From NCBI GenBank assembly GCA_024236155.1, contig JACKLA010000005.1:1-64000 (forward strand): DNA of 64,000 nt, given 5' to 3'. The notes under the pieces were generated by a model. The model did not search any database, was not told where the DNA came from, and saw nothing but the letters and a program-made list of their open reading frames with translations. The position numbers and the translations under genes were made by a program. This document shows positions 26,974 to 35,432 of this stretch, piece by piece (positions within the stretch are counted from its first letter, which is position 1; every line of letters begins with the position of its first letter). Origin of the DNA: Sphingomonadaceae bacterium (GTDB lineage Bacteria; Pseudomonadota; Alphaproteobacteria; Sphingomonadales; Sphingomonadaceae).

Positions 26974-27984
26974 ATGTTAGACGATCGCGCCAATGTCCGA
27001 CACGCCATGATGCGTATGCTCCGCGACTATGTCGAGCAGGTACTCCAAACGCCGCTGGAGTCCCTGGAAGACATCGAAGGAAAGCATGTGCCTGCCTTCC
27101 TTACGCACCGATATGATCTGGCCGCAGGCAAGATCCTCGGCAAGCAGTGCGTCTTCATGCTTAGCGATTCCCTCGAAAGCGATACGCCCGCGACAATTTC
27201 CAAGCATCAAGATGCCCTCCAACGCCATTTTCCCGACAGCCTGATTGTCTTCGTCACGGATCGTCTGCCAACACACAACCGCCATCGGCTCATCAGCCAT
27301 CATGTCGCATTTATCGTCCCGGGCAATCAGCTGTACCTTCCCGAGCTCGCGATCGATCTGCGCGAGCACTTTCGCGGTATGCGCGAAAGCCCCGGCGAGA
27401 GCCTGAGCCCGGCAAGCCAATTGCTCGTAATAGCGGCGGTGCTTGGACAGCTTGAACAGGCGACCCCAACCGAACTCGCCACGCGCTTTCGCTACAGCGT
27501 CATGAGCATGGGAAGGGCGATTGCAGAACTCGAGGCGGTTGAACTCATTCGGATTGAACAGGCTGGCCGCTCACGCTTGCTCCAATTCTATAACTCCCCA
27601 CGCGATCTGTGGAAACGCGCCCGGACACAGCTGCGCTCTCCCGTCCGGAAACGGCGACAGGTAAATTGGGGCAACGCCATTGCGGAACTCCCGCTTGCGG
27701 GCGGCTCGGCACTATCGGCCTGGACCGATCTTTCAGAACCTCGCATCGACACCCGCGCCATTGCGGCGAGCCGATGGAAGGACTTTGCACAAGCTCACGA
27801 TCTCGAAACAGAGCATCGCTGGGGTGGAGGCGAAATCGAGATCGAGACCTGGAGCTATGATCCTCGCCTTTTAGGCAATGATCGATGCGTCGATCCGATC
27901 TCACTCTGGCTGAGCCTTCCCGAAACAGTCGATGATCGCGTCGTTGCCGCCAAAGATATGCTTCTGAAGGAGGCAGGCCTGTGA
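26974..27984 (+). CDS. HTH regulator, candidate AbiEi-like antitoxin, 336 aa
   Basis: Start taken at the ATG at 26974 (MLDDRANVRH). N-terminal half is an unassigned alpha/beta domain with a possible restriction/sensor-like fold (GKQCVFMLSDSLES, DSLIVFVTDRLP); residues about 145-210 are a MarR-like winged helix (SQLLVIAAVLGQ...PTELATRFRYSVMSMGRAIAELEAVELIRIEQAGRSRLLQFY). It overlaps the nucleotidyltransferase gene (GTGA), the arrangement of AbiEi/AbiEii-type pairs, and probably represses the operon through the dyad just upstream. It is longer than typical AbiEi. Confidence 0.65.
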   Translation: MLDDRANVRHAMMRMLRDYVEQVLQTPLESLEDIEGKHVPAFLTHRYDLAAGKILGKQCVFMLSDSLESDTPATISKHQDALQRHFPDSLIVFVTDRLPTHNRHRLISHHVAFIVPGNQLYLPELAIDLREHFRGMRESPGESLSPASQLLVIAAVLGQLEQATPTELATRFRYSVMSMGRAIAELEAVELIRIEQAGRSRLLQFYNSPRDLWKRARTQLRSPVRKRRQVNWGNAIAELPLAGGSALSAWTDLSEPRIDTRAIAASRWKDFAQAHDLETEHRWGGGEIEIETWSYDPRLLGNDRCVDPISLWLSLPETVDDRVVAAKDMLLKEAGL

Positions 27985-28742
27985 GGGGACTCGATCTCTT
28001 TCGTGAACATTTTGCGGGCCTTGCCCACAACTACGTGTTGATCGGTGGCGGCGCGTGCGAAATCGTGATGGAGGAAGTGGGACTTGATTTCCGCGCAACG
28101 AAAGACCTCGACATTGTGATCCTCGTCGAAGCGCTTGATGCCGCATTCGGTGAACGGTTCTGGGCCTTTGTTGAAGCTGGCGGTTACCAGCAGCGCGAAC
28201 GCAGCACAGGCGACAAGGAGTTCTACCGCTTCCAGAAGCCCGAGAACGCGGAGTTCCCGTCGATGCTGGAACTGTTCTCGCGTGCTCCAGACGTGATCAC
28301 ACCGGCCGATGGCAGTGCATTGACGCCTTTGCCTGTCGATGAAGACATAACAAGTCTCTCAGCCATTCTGCTCGACGAAAACTATTATCAGGCATTAACC
28401 GAGCACAGGCGCATCATCGACGGTGTTCCCGTACTCGACGAGCGTCTGCTGATACCTTTCAAAGCAAAAGCTCATCTTGATCTTGCTGCGCGCCGCGAGC
28501 GCGGCGAGGCGGTCGACCAGAAGTCGGTCCGCAAGCACCGTGCCGATGTCTTTCGCTTGCTCCAATTGCTTGCCGATAGCGAGCGCATTGTCATAGCCGG
28601 GCCAATCCTTGCCGACCTTGCCACCTTCGCCGAGAAGGTCGACAAAGATGGGGACTTCAAGCCTTCCGACATTGGCATCAAGAGTGATGTCAAAGAGCAA
28701 ACGACACGGCTTCGAGCCATCTATTCTCTCGGGGCAGGATGA
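27981..28742 (+). CDS. AbiEii-like nucleotidyltransferase, candidate toxin, 253 aa
   Basis: GTG start overlapping the previous stop. The nucleotidyltransferase signature IGGGACEIVMEE (21-32) followed by KDLDIV (Asp42, Asp44) is the GG/GS...DxD motif of DNA polymerase-beta-like transferases, as in AbiEii toxins that modify tRNA. Further conserved features are LSAILLDENYY and LIPFKAKAHLDLAARR. Predicted function: growth-inhibiting nucleotidyl transfer kept in check by the upstream HTH protein; phage defence by abortive infection is the usual role of such pairs. The next gene overlaps by ATGA, so this pair is part of a three-gene operon. Confidence 0.78.
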   Translation: MRGLDLFREHFAGLAHNYVLIGGGACEIVMEEVGLDFRATKDLDIVILVEALDAAFGERFWAFVEAGGYQQRERSTGDKEFYRFQKPENAEFPSMLELFSRAPDVITPADGSALTPLPVDEDITSLSAILLDENYYQALTEHRRIIDGVPVLDERLLIPFKAKAHLDLAARRERGEAVDQKSVRKHRADVFRLLQLLADSERIVIAGPILADLATFAEKVDKDGDFKPSDIGIKSDVKEQTTRLRAIYSLGAG

Positions 28743-29674
28743 GTCGGCGCGATACCCGCTCGTCTGTTCTGGCACCGCCGCGCCAGCGGACTGCGGTAGG
28801 GCCATGGACTGACCTTGCGTTGCACACGATTGGTTGGCGTGCTTTTCAGGATCTGTGTTCACAGGTGTGCGAGGTTGTCCTTCAGCGCCCGGTTGAGATA
28901 TTCAGGGAAGCGCAGGATGGCGGTCAGGATGCCGTTTTCCTCATTCCCGGGAACAAACGACGATCCGCCCCGATCGGCACAGTGCAGTGCAAGCATAGCT
29001 CTGACGCTGGAAAATCCCTCAAGCTTGGCGACCTTACCCCCGAACTCGAACACGTTCGGCAACTCGTGGCGGGAGGGCAAGCGGACACCTATGTCTTCCT
29101 GACCAGCATGAGCGTGGACGCGCCGGTCGCGAAGGAATTGCGAAAGACGCTCAACCAACTCGGTGTTCGCAAGGCTCACGTGCTGGGACGCCAATTCATT
29201 GTGCGTACAATCCGCAGCAGCGCGCGCCTGCGCGCGCTCGTTCCGCAGGTATATGGTCTCGGAGACCTGACTGCGATCATCGACGAGAGGATGGGCCAGC
29301 AGAGCCGTGCTCTGCTCGACAGCTGGATTCCGAAGCTGCGCACATATGTGCCGACAAAAGCGCACCGTCAGGCCGTCCATATAATCAACGAACATGGCAT
29401 CGTGCTGCTGCTAGGCAATCCTGCGAGCGGAAAGTCCGCAATTGGCGCGATCATCTCCACGATGGCGTCGGAGAACCCTGACAGCACCGTTCTTGCATTG
29501 ACCAGTCCGCGTGATTTTGAGTCCGGCTGGAATCCGAATGATCCCGGTCGCTTCTTCTGGATCGACGATGCGTTTGGCTCGAATGTTGTACGAGAGGACT
29601 ATGTCCAGGACTGGGCTTCGACTTTCACAAAGGTGAAGGCAGCGATCGCGCACGGTACGGTCTCCGCCTCTTAG
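28739..29674 (+). pseudogene. REase-like plus STAND NTPase protein, C-terminally truncated, 311 aa
   Basis: N-terminal PD-(D/E)xK nuclease-like domain: GGQDAVF with Asp64 and TVQCKH with Gln83-x-Lys85. Then an NTPase domain of nSTAND3 type with Walker A GNPASGKS (226-233) and FFWIDDAFGSN as Walker B. Family members continue for several hundred residues (after the IAHGT motif a sensor region follows), but here the frame ends with IAHGTVSAS at 29674. The sequence then passes directly into the ParB terminator at 29704, so the missing part was probably removed by recombination. It overlaps the nucleotidyltransferase stop. An intact protein would be a nucleolytic STAND defence factor. Confidence 0.7.
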
Positions 29675-29703
29675 GCAGGCGATAATCAGCGAAAACGCGA
29701 AAA

Positions 29704-29733
29704 GGCGGCCCGTCCCGATTGGGACGGACCGCC
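29704..29733 (-). terminator. Rho-independent terminator of the ParB gene
   Basis: GGCGGCCCGTCCC-GATT-GGGACGGACCGCC, 13-bp arms with one mismatch; on the minus strand it is followed by CTTTTCGCGTTTTCG. It lies 30 nt after the parB stop. Confidence 0.8.
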
Positions 29734-29763
29734 CGCCGAGTGACCTGGACCTGTCAGGAGGGG

Positions 29764-30999
29764 TCAGGCAGCCTGCTCGGCAATCTCATCGGTCACCTCG
29801 TCGCTGACCAGCTGCTCGGCTACGTCATCAACCGACGCATCTTCCTCCAGATCGGCTGGAACGTCAGCATCGGTGAACCGCATGATCGAAGGAACCCAGG
29901 CCTGCGCCCGTTCCTTGACGTCAGCCTCGCCGATGAAGTTGCCTGAGAAGATGCGTTCGGCAGCGCTCGCAAGCTCAGCCTTCTTCGAGGCGGCGTAGCG
30001 ACTGACCAGTTCGGGGCCACCAGCGGCATCGAGCGCTTCGAGCGTGCGGGCCTTGGCCACCCGGTCAAAGTAATTCGCCGCCGTGGGACGCCACCAATGC
30101 GCGGTCTCAATGTCGAGCAGTGAGCCGAGCGCCTCGTGCAGCGGCACCGAACGTTCGCCTTCGCAGGCGAGACTGGCGACAAGCGTGCGCGAGACGACAT
30201 GGCCAAGCCAAGCAGAGCGCGTCTCGTCGGAAAGCGCCCGGAACCTTGCAAACCGCTCGACATCGCTTTCGCCAGAACGCCAGCTTTCGTCGAGCGACCC
30301 GGCGAACTCGGCCAGCGCAGCACTCGCCGGTGCATCCGTGGCCTCGAACCCGGTGACCGGGCCCGACGCCACCGACCCAACGAGCGTCGACGCTTTCTTG
30401 GCGCGCCAGTCATGCCCATCGGCATCGGCAAGCGTGAAGACCATGAAGTCGAGCGCCAGTACCGGGTCGTTGGCGAGATGGATCGCGAGGATGTCGCGGC
30501 GCTGCATTGCAAGCTCGTCGAGCAGGCGCTGCGACAACGAGCTTCCCTTGGTCTTCGCCGCACCGCTTTCTTCGATGGCTTCGACAACGCCTTCGTCGTC
30601 GGTGATGACTTCGGTCTCGGTATAGAACTGCGGGACCAACGTCGGCTCTCCATTGCGCGAGAGGACGAGGAAGGCGCCAGCTTCGACCTTCAGCTCGTCG
30701 GCAAGCACCGGGGGGCGATCGTTGAGCGCGCGCATGGCGCGGTCGATCACCACCAGTTCCTTCTCGGCCTTGGCGACCTCGTCCTCGTCGCTGTCCTCGT
30801 CTTCGAGCACGGCGGCGACGCGGTCGTAGTCGGCCTCGAGCTCGCCGAGTTCCTGCGCTTCCTTCTCGGTCATCGGCGCAGGTTCGCACGGCAATCGTCC
30901 GAGACCTTCGACGAGGTCATGGCTGACGTAGTTGCCAAGGGTCGGGCGAACCCAGGCAAGGCCATATTCAAGCGCGGCCTTTTCTGCGGCTTCGGCCAT
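29764..30999 (-). pseudogene. ParB-like plasmid partition protein, N-terminally truncated, 411 aa
   Basis: C-terminal portion of the large (~700 aa) ParB-like proteins of sphingomonad plasmids. The visible start MAEAAEKAALEYGLAWVRPT corresponds to an internal stretch of the family; the N-terminal ParB/Srx nuclease and HTH domains, with the ERR box, are missing. The remainder is the long acidic helical region (LEADYDRVAAVLEDEDSDEDE) and the conserved tail (AHWWRPTAANYFDRVAKART). The break coincides with the start of the lytic transglycosylase gene on the opposite strand, which also lacks its N terminus. Without its DNA-binding part it is unlikely to support partition. The family assignment is from memory of the pattern. 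Confidence 0.7.
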
Positions 31000-31408
31000 G
31001 CTGCTACCTGCATCCTACCGCGAAGCACTTTACGAGCCTCTGATCAGAGAAGCTGAGGTTCGGTATCGTCTTCCGCCTGGACTGATGCAGGCACTGGTTT
31101 GGGCCGAGTCCCGCTTCAATCCGATGGCGATCAGCCCGGCTGGTGCTGCCGGACTTGCGCAGTTGATGCCGGCAACCGCCCGCGAGCTTGGCGTTCGCAA
31201 CCGGCATGATCCTCGCCAGAACATCGATGGAGGCGCGCGCTACCTGCGACAGATGCTGGACCGTTTTGGCGAGGTCCATCTGGCACTCGCCGCTTACAAT
31301 GCTGGTCCGGGCGCAGTTGCTCGTGCCGGTGGCATCCCGAGAAATCGGGAAACGCCCGCATATGTCAGGAGCGTTTTGCAGCGATGGATGGCATACAGGC
31401 CTTCATGA
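30998..31408 (+). CDS. Lytic transglycosylase (SLT domain), lacking a signal peptide, 136 aa
   Basis: Murein-degrading enzyme of the VirB1/SLT type that opens peptidoglycan for conjugation machines. Catalytic Glu37 in ALVWAESRFNP, then AGLAQLMPATARELG and LALAAYNAGPGAV, so the SLT domain (about 15-125) is complete. The ATG at 30998 leaves only about 15 residues before the domain and no export signal, whereas the family is normally periplasmic. The upstream sequence is the antisense of truncated parB, so the signal peptide was probably lost at the same junction. Confidence 0.85.
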   Translation: MLLPASYREALYEPLIREAEVRYRLPPGLMQALVWAESRFNPMAISPAGAAGLAQLMPATARELGVRNRHDPRQNIDGGARYLRQMLDRFGEVHLALAAYNAGPGAVARAGGIPRNRETPAYVRSVLQRWMAYRPS

Positions 31409-31602
31409 ATACGAATCGGCAACGTATCAGCGGACGGCTCGAGCAACTGCCACGCGGCTTCGCCATCGTAACCGAGGCGGGCGATCACTGGGTGCTCGAA
31501 TACGTCGAGCCGGCGAATGATCATTTCGGCAACGAGGTGACAGCGGAAGGCGAAGTCGTTGGTCTCGATCGCTTGCGCGTCGATTGGCTAGGCGAGATCT
31601 AG
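31405..31602 (+). CDS. DUF5818-like small protein, 65 aa
   Basis: ATG at 31405 overlaps the transglycosylase stop (ATGA). The pattern ISGRLEQLPRGFAIVTEAGDHWVLEY followed by VVGLDRLRVDWLG matches small DUF5818-type proteins of sphingomonads, predicted as a compact beta-rich domain. Function unknown. Family recognition is from memory of the pattern. Confidence 0.6.
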   Translation: MNTNRQRISGRLEQLPRGFAIVTEAGDHWVLEYVEPANDHFGNEVTAEGEVVGLDRLRVDWLGEI

Positions 31603-31610
31603 ACAGAAGC

Positions 31611-32780
31611 TCACAGCGCTAGCTGAGCCAATGCATGCTCTGCATCGTTCCTCACCAAGTGACCATAGTGCTTTTCAATCATAGCGACACTCGTATCCGA
31701 CAGTTGCGCAACGGTAAGAATCGGCAGTCCAGCGCGCACCAAGTCAGTTATTACGCTGTGGCGAAGAGTGTAAGCAGAAGTACCCTGCGGAAGACGAACG
31801 ACCTTCACCGCGTCCTTGATCGGACCTTTCCATTTGTCCTTGGACCAAGGCACCCCATCTGCGCGCATGAACATCGATGCAGTGGGTAACTTGCTCTTGC
31901 ACTGTTCTGCCAAAAATCCGGCGATTGTTTCAGGAACACTGATTTGTCGAGGAACGCCGTTCTTGTCGGCACCAATCGTCAGCGTCCTAGTCCTCTTGTC
32001 AAAGTTGCTCACCTTCAGTCCTGCAAGAGCTCCAGGCCTCAGCGGCAACAGACAAAGGCCCCGGACAAAAGGCTCTATATCCTCAGGAAGGGCGGCCAGA
32101 AGTTTCTTGCGTTCTGGTCGATCCAAATAGACATCGCGACGCCGGTCCGCACCCTTTATCGGCTTCAAAGCTTCTTGCCAGGCAGCGTCAGTATTTGGTG
32201 CACCAGGGGAGAGGACACGCCAAAGTGCCGCGCGAAGTGGGACCATGTCACGATTAACTGTGGAAGCAGCTCTGGTCTTGAAGCGAGGCTCCCCATCCTT
32301 GCTTCGAGTGATAAGCGCAGGCGCATTCTCAAGCCGCTTTCGCCATGCACGCAGATGATGCTTTCGGAGCTTGTCTAACTTAACCTTGGCAATGGCGTCA
32401 TCGAATACGTGACGGCGAAACACGCCTTCAGCAATTGGCCCCGGTTTGTCGCTAAGATAAGCCCGACACGCATCTTCAACCGTATCCAGCTTCTCTGTTC
32501 GCAGCCCTCCAGCTTCTACCAACTCGGCGAACGCCTCTGCATCCCTCTTGGCTGTGGCGAACACATCATGTCCGGACAACGTCCCATAAGGTCCAAGATT
32601 CTTGCGGCGGTACTTGCGCGCGTCTTCATCATAGGCGCGAGCGAACCATGACCCCTTTCCGCCTCTTCGGGACGGTCGATATCCTACATACCAACCAGCC
32701 TGGAGCCGTTGCCAATGAGGTTCTTTGTCGCTTCGCGGCTTCAGTTTATCACGTTCGCCGATCTTGCTCAGGTCAGGCAT
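31611..32780 (-). CDS. int: Tyrosine integrase of the tRNA-Val element, 389 aa
   Basis: Start taken at the ATG at 32780 (MPDLSKIGERDKLKPR), the usual N terminus of this integrase family; a GTG at 32927 would extend it into the att site. Catalytic residues: Arg in LPLRPGALAGL, TLRHSVITDL (Tyr in the place of the first His, AYTLRH, common in this family) and Tyr in EKHYGHL. An N-terminal arm-binding domain (YVGYRPSRRGGKGSWFAR) and SAM-like domain precede the catalytic domain. It lies about 140 bp from the tRNA-Val 3' fragment at 32918-32967, so it is the likely enzyme for integration there. Confidence 0.92.
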   Translation of the reverse strand: MPDLSKIGERDKLKPRSDKEPHWQRLQAGWYVGYRPSRRGGKGSWFARAYDEDARKYRRKNLGPYGTLSGHDVFATAKRDAEAFAELVEAGGLRTEKLDTVEDACRAYLSDKPGPIAEGVFRRHVFDDAIAKVKLDKLRKHHLRAWRKRLENAPALITRSKDGEPRFKTRAASTVNRDMVPLRAALWRVLSPGAPNTDAAWQEALKPIKGADRRRDVYLDRPERKKLLAALPEDIEPFVRGLCLLPLRPGALAGLKVSNFDKRTRTLTIGADKNGVPRQISVPETIAGFLAEQCKSKLPTASMFMRADGVPWSKDKWKGPIKDAVKVVRLPQGTSAYTLRHSVITDLVRAGLPILTVAQLSDTSVAMIEKHYGHLVRNDAEHALAQLAL

Positions 32781-32917
32781 TCCCGCACAGCCTTTGTATG
32801 AAACGTATGAAACAAGTATGAAAAACTTGGGTGGATCAATTGAGACAAGTTTAGACAAATCTACCTGTTTTTCAAGACTTTTTTTAGTCCCAGATAATCC
32901 CAGATAGTCCGTATTCC

Positions 32918-32967
32918 CATCCTTCACACGGGTGGGGTCGCAAGTTCAATCCTTGCCGCGCCCACCA
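32918..32967 (+). tRNA. 3' fragment of tRNA-Val(CAC), probable attachment site (attR)
   Basis: Anticodon arm CATCC-TTCACAC-GGGTG (32918-32934, anticodon CAC at 32925-32927), variable GGGTC, T arm GCAAG-TTCAATC-CTTGC (32940-32956), 3' acceptor strand CGCGCCC (32957-32963), discriminator A and encoded CCA (32965-32967). The D arm and 5' acceptor strand are absent upstream, so this is not a functional tRNA gene. Such a 3' copy next to an integrase is the classic end of an element inserted in a tRNA gene. Confidence 0.8.
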
Positions 32968-33441
32968 TCTTTTCAGATACTTAGCTGGATAGATGGCCCC
33001 ACCATTTCGGTCAGGGGTATTTTCGGGGCAGCGAAACTTCCTCGCTTTCATCGTTTCTCCGAGTGGTCTCCCCAGCAAGTAAAGCCTCGGCCATTGGCGC
33101 AGACCGACTGAATACCTAGCCTAAATCTGCTTTTGTGCGAACGGGCGCTTTGTGCCGACGTTCTTGCCTGCGATCTAGGGAGCACGGCGCTGCATGGCCG
33201 GATCATATCGTGAGTATCCCATTGTCTTTCTCCTCGGCTGGGATTGGTCAATGGGAGAAAAACCGAGGAAAATGAAGATTCTGGACCGAGTGTGGCCAGT
33301 TCGGATTCAGTGATCGCACCCCGGCAAGCTGGAACTCCGGTTTGCGTCGAAATTCGGTCGGCCTGTACACTTGGCGACAGCGGTATTCGCTCGATCGCCA
33401 GAAGCTTTGGCGCACACGATATTGGCAGATCAAAACCGCCA
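32968..33441. other. Gene-free region right of the attachment site
   Basis: About 470 bp with no supported gene. It should be the first chromosomal DNA outside the mobile element. A minus-strand frame (33048-33593) overlaps the secreted-protein gene and has no family character. Confidence 0.4.
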
Positions 33442-33461
33442 AATGGGTGATCAGCCCCATT
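33442..33461. promoter_or_regulatory. AATGGG/CCCCATT dyad, copy 1
   Basis: AATGGGTGATCAGCCCCATT, ending 75 bp before the start codon at 33537. Related dyads lie before the histidine kinase and before the paralogous lipoprotein gene. Confidence 0.6.
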
Positions 33462-33536
33462 GAGAACGAGGACCTCTCCGGCGAACATGCGGTCGTTGTC
33501 AAACGAACAACACTGCCAAGCCGAAAGGGAACCTCC

Positions 33537-33926
33537 ATGCGTAATATGACAGTTGCAGTCGTTCTTGCTGCATTCACCGCCGTGTCTTCGCAAGCACAGG
33601 AATACGCGCGACTCTACGATCTCACCATCGACGGCGATTCAGTTCACGTTTCGCCTGATATCGCCCGCACTGGCGGGGCGGGAGTAACGATCTGCCTGAG
33701 GAATGCATCTGCCTGGAACAAGGGGATCGGCCGGGCCGGCGGACGCTGGTTCCAGGCGGACCCGAGCGGCGTTGTTTGCATCAATGACATTCGCGCGGCC
33801 CCCGGTCAGGCCCTCGATTTCTACAAGGCCAAGACGTTTGGAGTCATGACCAAGGTGCAGACCCTCACCTTCAACTTCACCGGTTGGGAGGGGCATCAGA
33901 TCACCTATGTCTGGGATGGGAACTGA
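33537..33926 (+). CDS. Small secreted protein, KAKTFGV family, 129 aa
   Basis: ATG at 33537 with AAGGGA upstream. Signal peptide MRNMTVAVVLAAFTAVSSQA. No known domain. It is a paralogue of the lipoprotein at 38241-38684: shared features are ICLRN/LCLHN, the spaced W-x-K-x2-G (AWNKGIG / GWDKQFG), a second Cys, an AA pair, then FYKAKTFGV / FWKAKTFGV and an aromatic C terminus (YVWDGN / MYWGSD). The two conserved cysteines could form a disulfide. The same dyad at the same distance precedes both genes, so they are probably co-regulated by the adjacent two-component system. Confidence 0.75.
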   Translation: MRNMTVAVVLAAFTAVSSQAQEYARLYDLTIDGDSVHVSPDIARTGGAGVTICLRNASAWNKGIGRAGGRWFQADPSGVVCINDIRAAPGQALDFYKAKTFGVMTKVQTLTFNFTGWEGHQITYVWDGN

Positions 33927-33933
33927 TGCGAAT

Positions 33934-33961
33934 GATCCGGGCGCTTCCCCCCGCCCGGATC
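33934..33961. terminator. Bidirectional terminator-like hairpin between convergent genes
   Basis: GATCCGGGCG (33934-33943) and CGCCCGGATC (33952-33961) pair perfectly with an 8-nt loop. It lies between the stops of the secreted protein and the P450; no T-run, so it may be only a stabilising hairpin. Confidence 0.6.
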
Positions 33962-33975
33962 CCGTACCCGCTGCT

Positions 33976-35334
33976 TCAGGCCGTCAGGCGCTCCACGAAT
34001 AGTGGCATTCCGCCTTCCGGCCGGAGCGCAATGGTGCCTGACGGCATTGGCGCAAAACCGGGCGGGGCACGGAATCGGATGTGCGCCAGCCACACGCTCA
34101 AGACTGTGAGAGCCTCGGCGATTGCGAAGCGCGCCCCGACACAGACCCGCGGACCGGCACCGAACGGCAGGAACTGGAAGCGCGGCAGCTTTGCCTTGTT
34201 GTGCTGTGCCATACGGTCGGCGACGAACGCGTCGGGCTCGTCCCACAGCTTGCGGTGTCGATGGACGACCCAGGGATAGATCGTCACGATGTCTCCGGCG
34301 CTCATCGCGATGTTACCCACCGTGACATCGCTCGCCGCTTCGCGCGCGATCAGAACGCCGGGCGGATACAGCCTGAGCACCTCGTCAACGAATGCCTGTA
34401 GCTGCGGCACGGCCCGGGCAAGCGCCTCTGCGGGATTGCCCAGTGCCGCCAGGGCTTCGGTACGCAATTCCTCCTGCAACTCCGGTTGTCCGGCAAGGCA
34501 ATAGGCCGACCATGCCAGCAGCGTCGAAACGGTTTCATGACCCGCTATGTAGAAGGTGATCGCATTGTCGATGGCCAGTTTGCGGGCACGCTCTGGAGCA
34601 CGGTCGGCCAAAAACGCGGCGAGAAGCTCGCCGAAGAAGTCATCTGCTCCGCCCTCCCCTATCCGATCGTCGGCCATCGCGGCGATTGTCTCCCGCAGGA
34701 ACTGTGCCGAAATGCGCGCGCGCCGTGCGCTGGGGCTGAGATCGAGTCCGCTCATTCCCAAGAGGGTGAGCAATCTGGGTTGCCCCGCCTGCGCCACCAG
34801 GCGTTGCACATGGTCAAAGGCCACCGGGGTCAGCAAGCGCTTGTCCGAAGCGAAAAGCGTTCGTGCTATCACCGCAGTGGTGGTGCGCGTCGCGAGGGCC
34901 ATTACGTCCATTTCGCTACCGTCACCGCGTAAACGCTCGATCTGGTGCTCAGCCTCCTCCATCATCACCGCTGCCATTGCGTCGATCGAACGGGGATTGA
35001 AGCGCGGCGCGACGATCTTGCGCTGGCCGCGCCATTCTTCGCCGTCTGCCAGCAACAGACTTTCGCCAAGCAGACCGGAGAGTGCCTTTCGTGCAATGCC
35101 GGGACGGCGGAAAGCTTCGTGCTGATGGAGCAGGACCTCGCCGATCAATTCGGGGTCATGGACAAGATGATAGGTTCGACCGAGGACTGTGCGCCGGTGG
35201 TAGAATTCATCGAACGCCGGCTCTGGTACGTTGTAGACCGAATTGCGAAGCTTCTTGCCCGTCAGGCCGCGCCACGTCGATTGCCAGTCCGGCACGCGCG
35301 GCGGTTGTGACGGCACCCAGCGCTGTGAAGTCAT
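33976..35334 (-). CDS. Cytochrome P450, 452 aa
   Basis: Heme monooxygenase. Start taken at the ATG at 35334 (MTSQRWVPSQ), which has GGGAGGCG 8 nt upstream; an earlier start would add 31 residues. I-helix oxygen-binding motif AGHETVS, K-helix EVLRLYPP, heme loop FGAGPRVCVGARFA with Cys398 as axial ligand. The overall pattern (FNPRSIDAM, HRHRKLWDEPDAF) is that of the CYP4/CYP102-like fatty-acid or terpene hydroxylase branch; the substrate is not evident. It is divergent from the response regulator gene, with 98 bp between the two starts, suggesting that the two-component system controls it. Confidence 0.92.
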   Translation of the reverse strand: MTSQRWVPSQPPRVPDWQSTWRGLTGKKLRNSVYNVPEPAFDEFYHRRTVLGRTYHLVHDPELIGEVLLHQHEAFRRPGIARKALSGLLGESLLLADGEEWRGQRKIVAPRFNPRSIDAMAAVMMEEAEHQIERLRGDGSEMDVMALATRTTTAVIARTLFASDKRLLTPVAFDHVQRLVAQAGQPRLLTLLGMSGLDLSPSARRARISAQFLRETIAAMADDRIGEGGADDFFGELLAAFLADRAPERARKLAIDNAITFYIAGHETVSTLLAWSAYCLAGQPELQEELRTEALAALGNPAEALARAVPQLQAFVDEVLRLYPPGVLIAREAASDVTVGNIAMSAGDIVTIYPWVVHRHRKLWDEPDAFVADRMAQHNKAKLPRFQFLPFGAGPRVCVGARFAIAEALTVLSVWLAHIRFRAPPGFAPMPSGTIALRPEGGMPLFVERLTA

Positions 35335-35432
35335 GTGCAAACGCCTCCCGCCGCGAGCGCCGGAAATCGCGTTCTGACTTGCCAGCGTCCCTGTGACCTG
35401 CATTGTAGATCCAGGGCAAAACCGCAAGGGGG

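Noticed and set aside
32925..32927. GTG at 32927 as the start of the third integrase
   Set aside because: It would place 49 residues across the tRNA-Val anticodon; MPDLSKIGERDKLKPR at 32780 fits the family N terminus.
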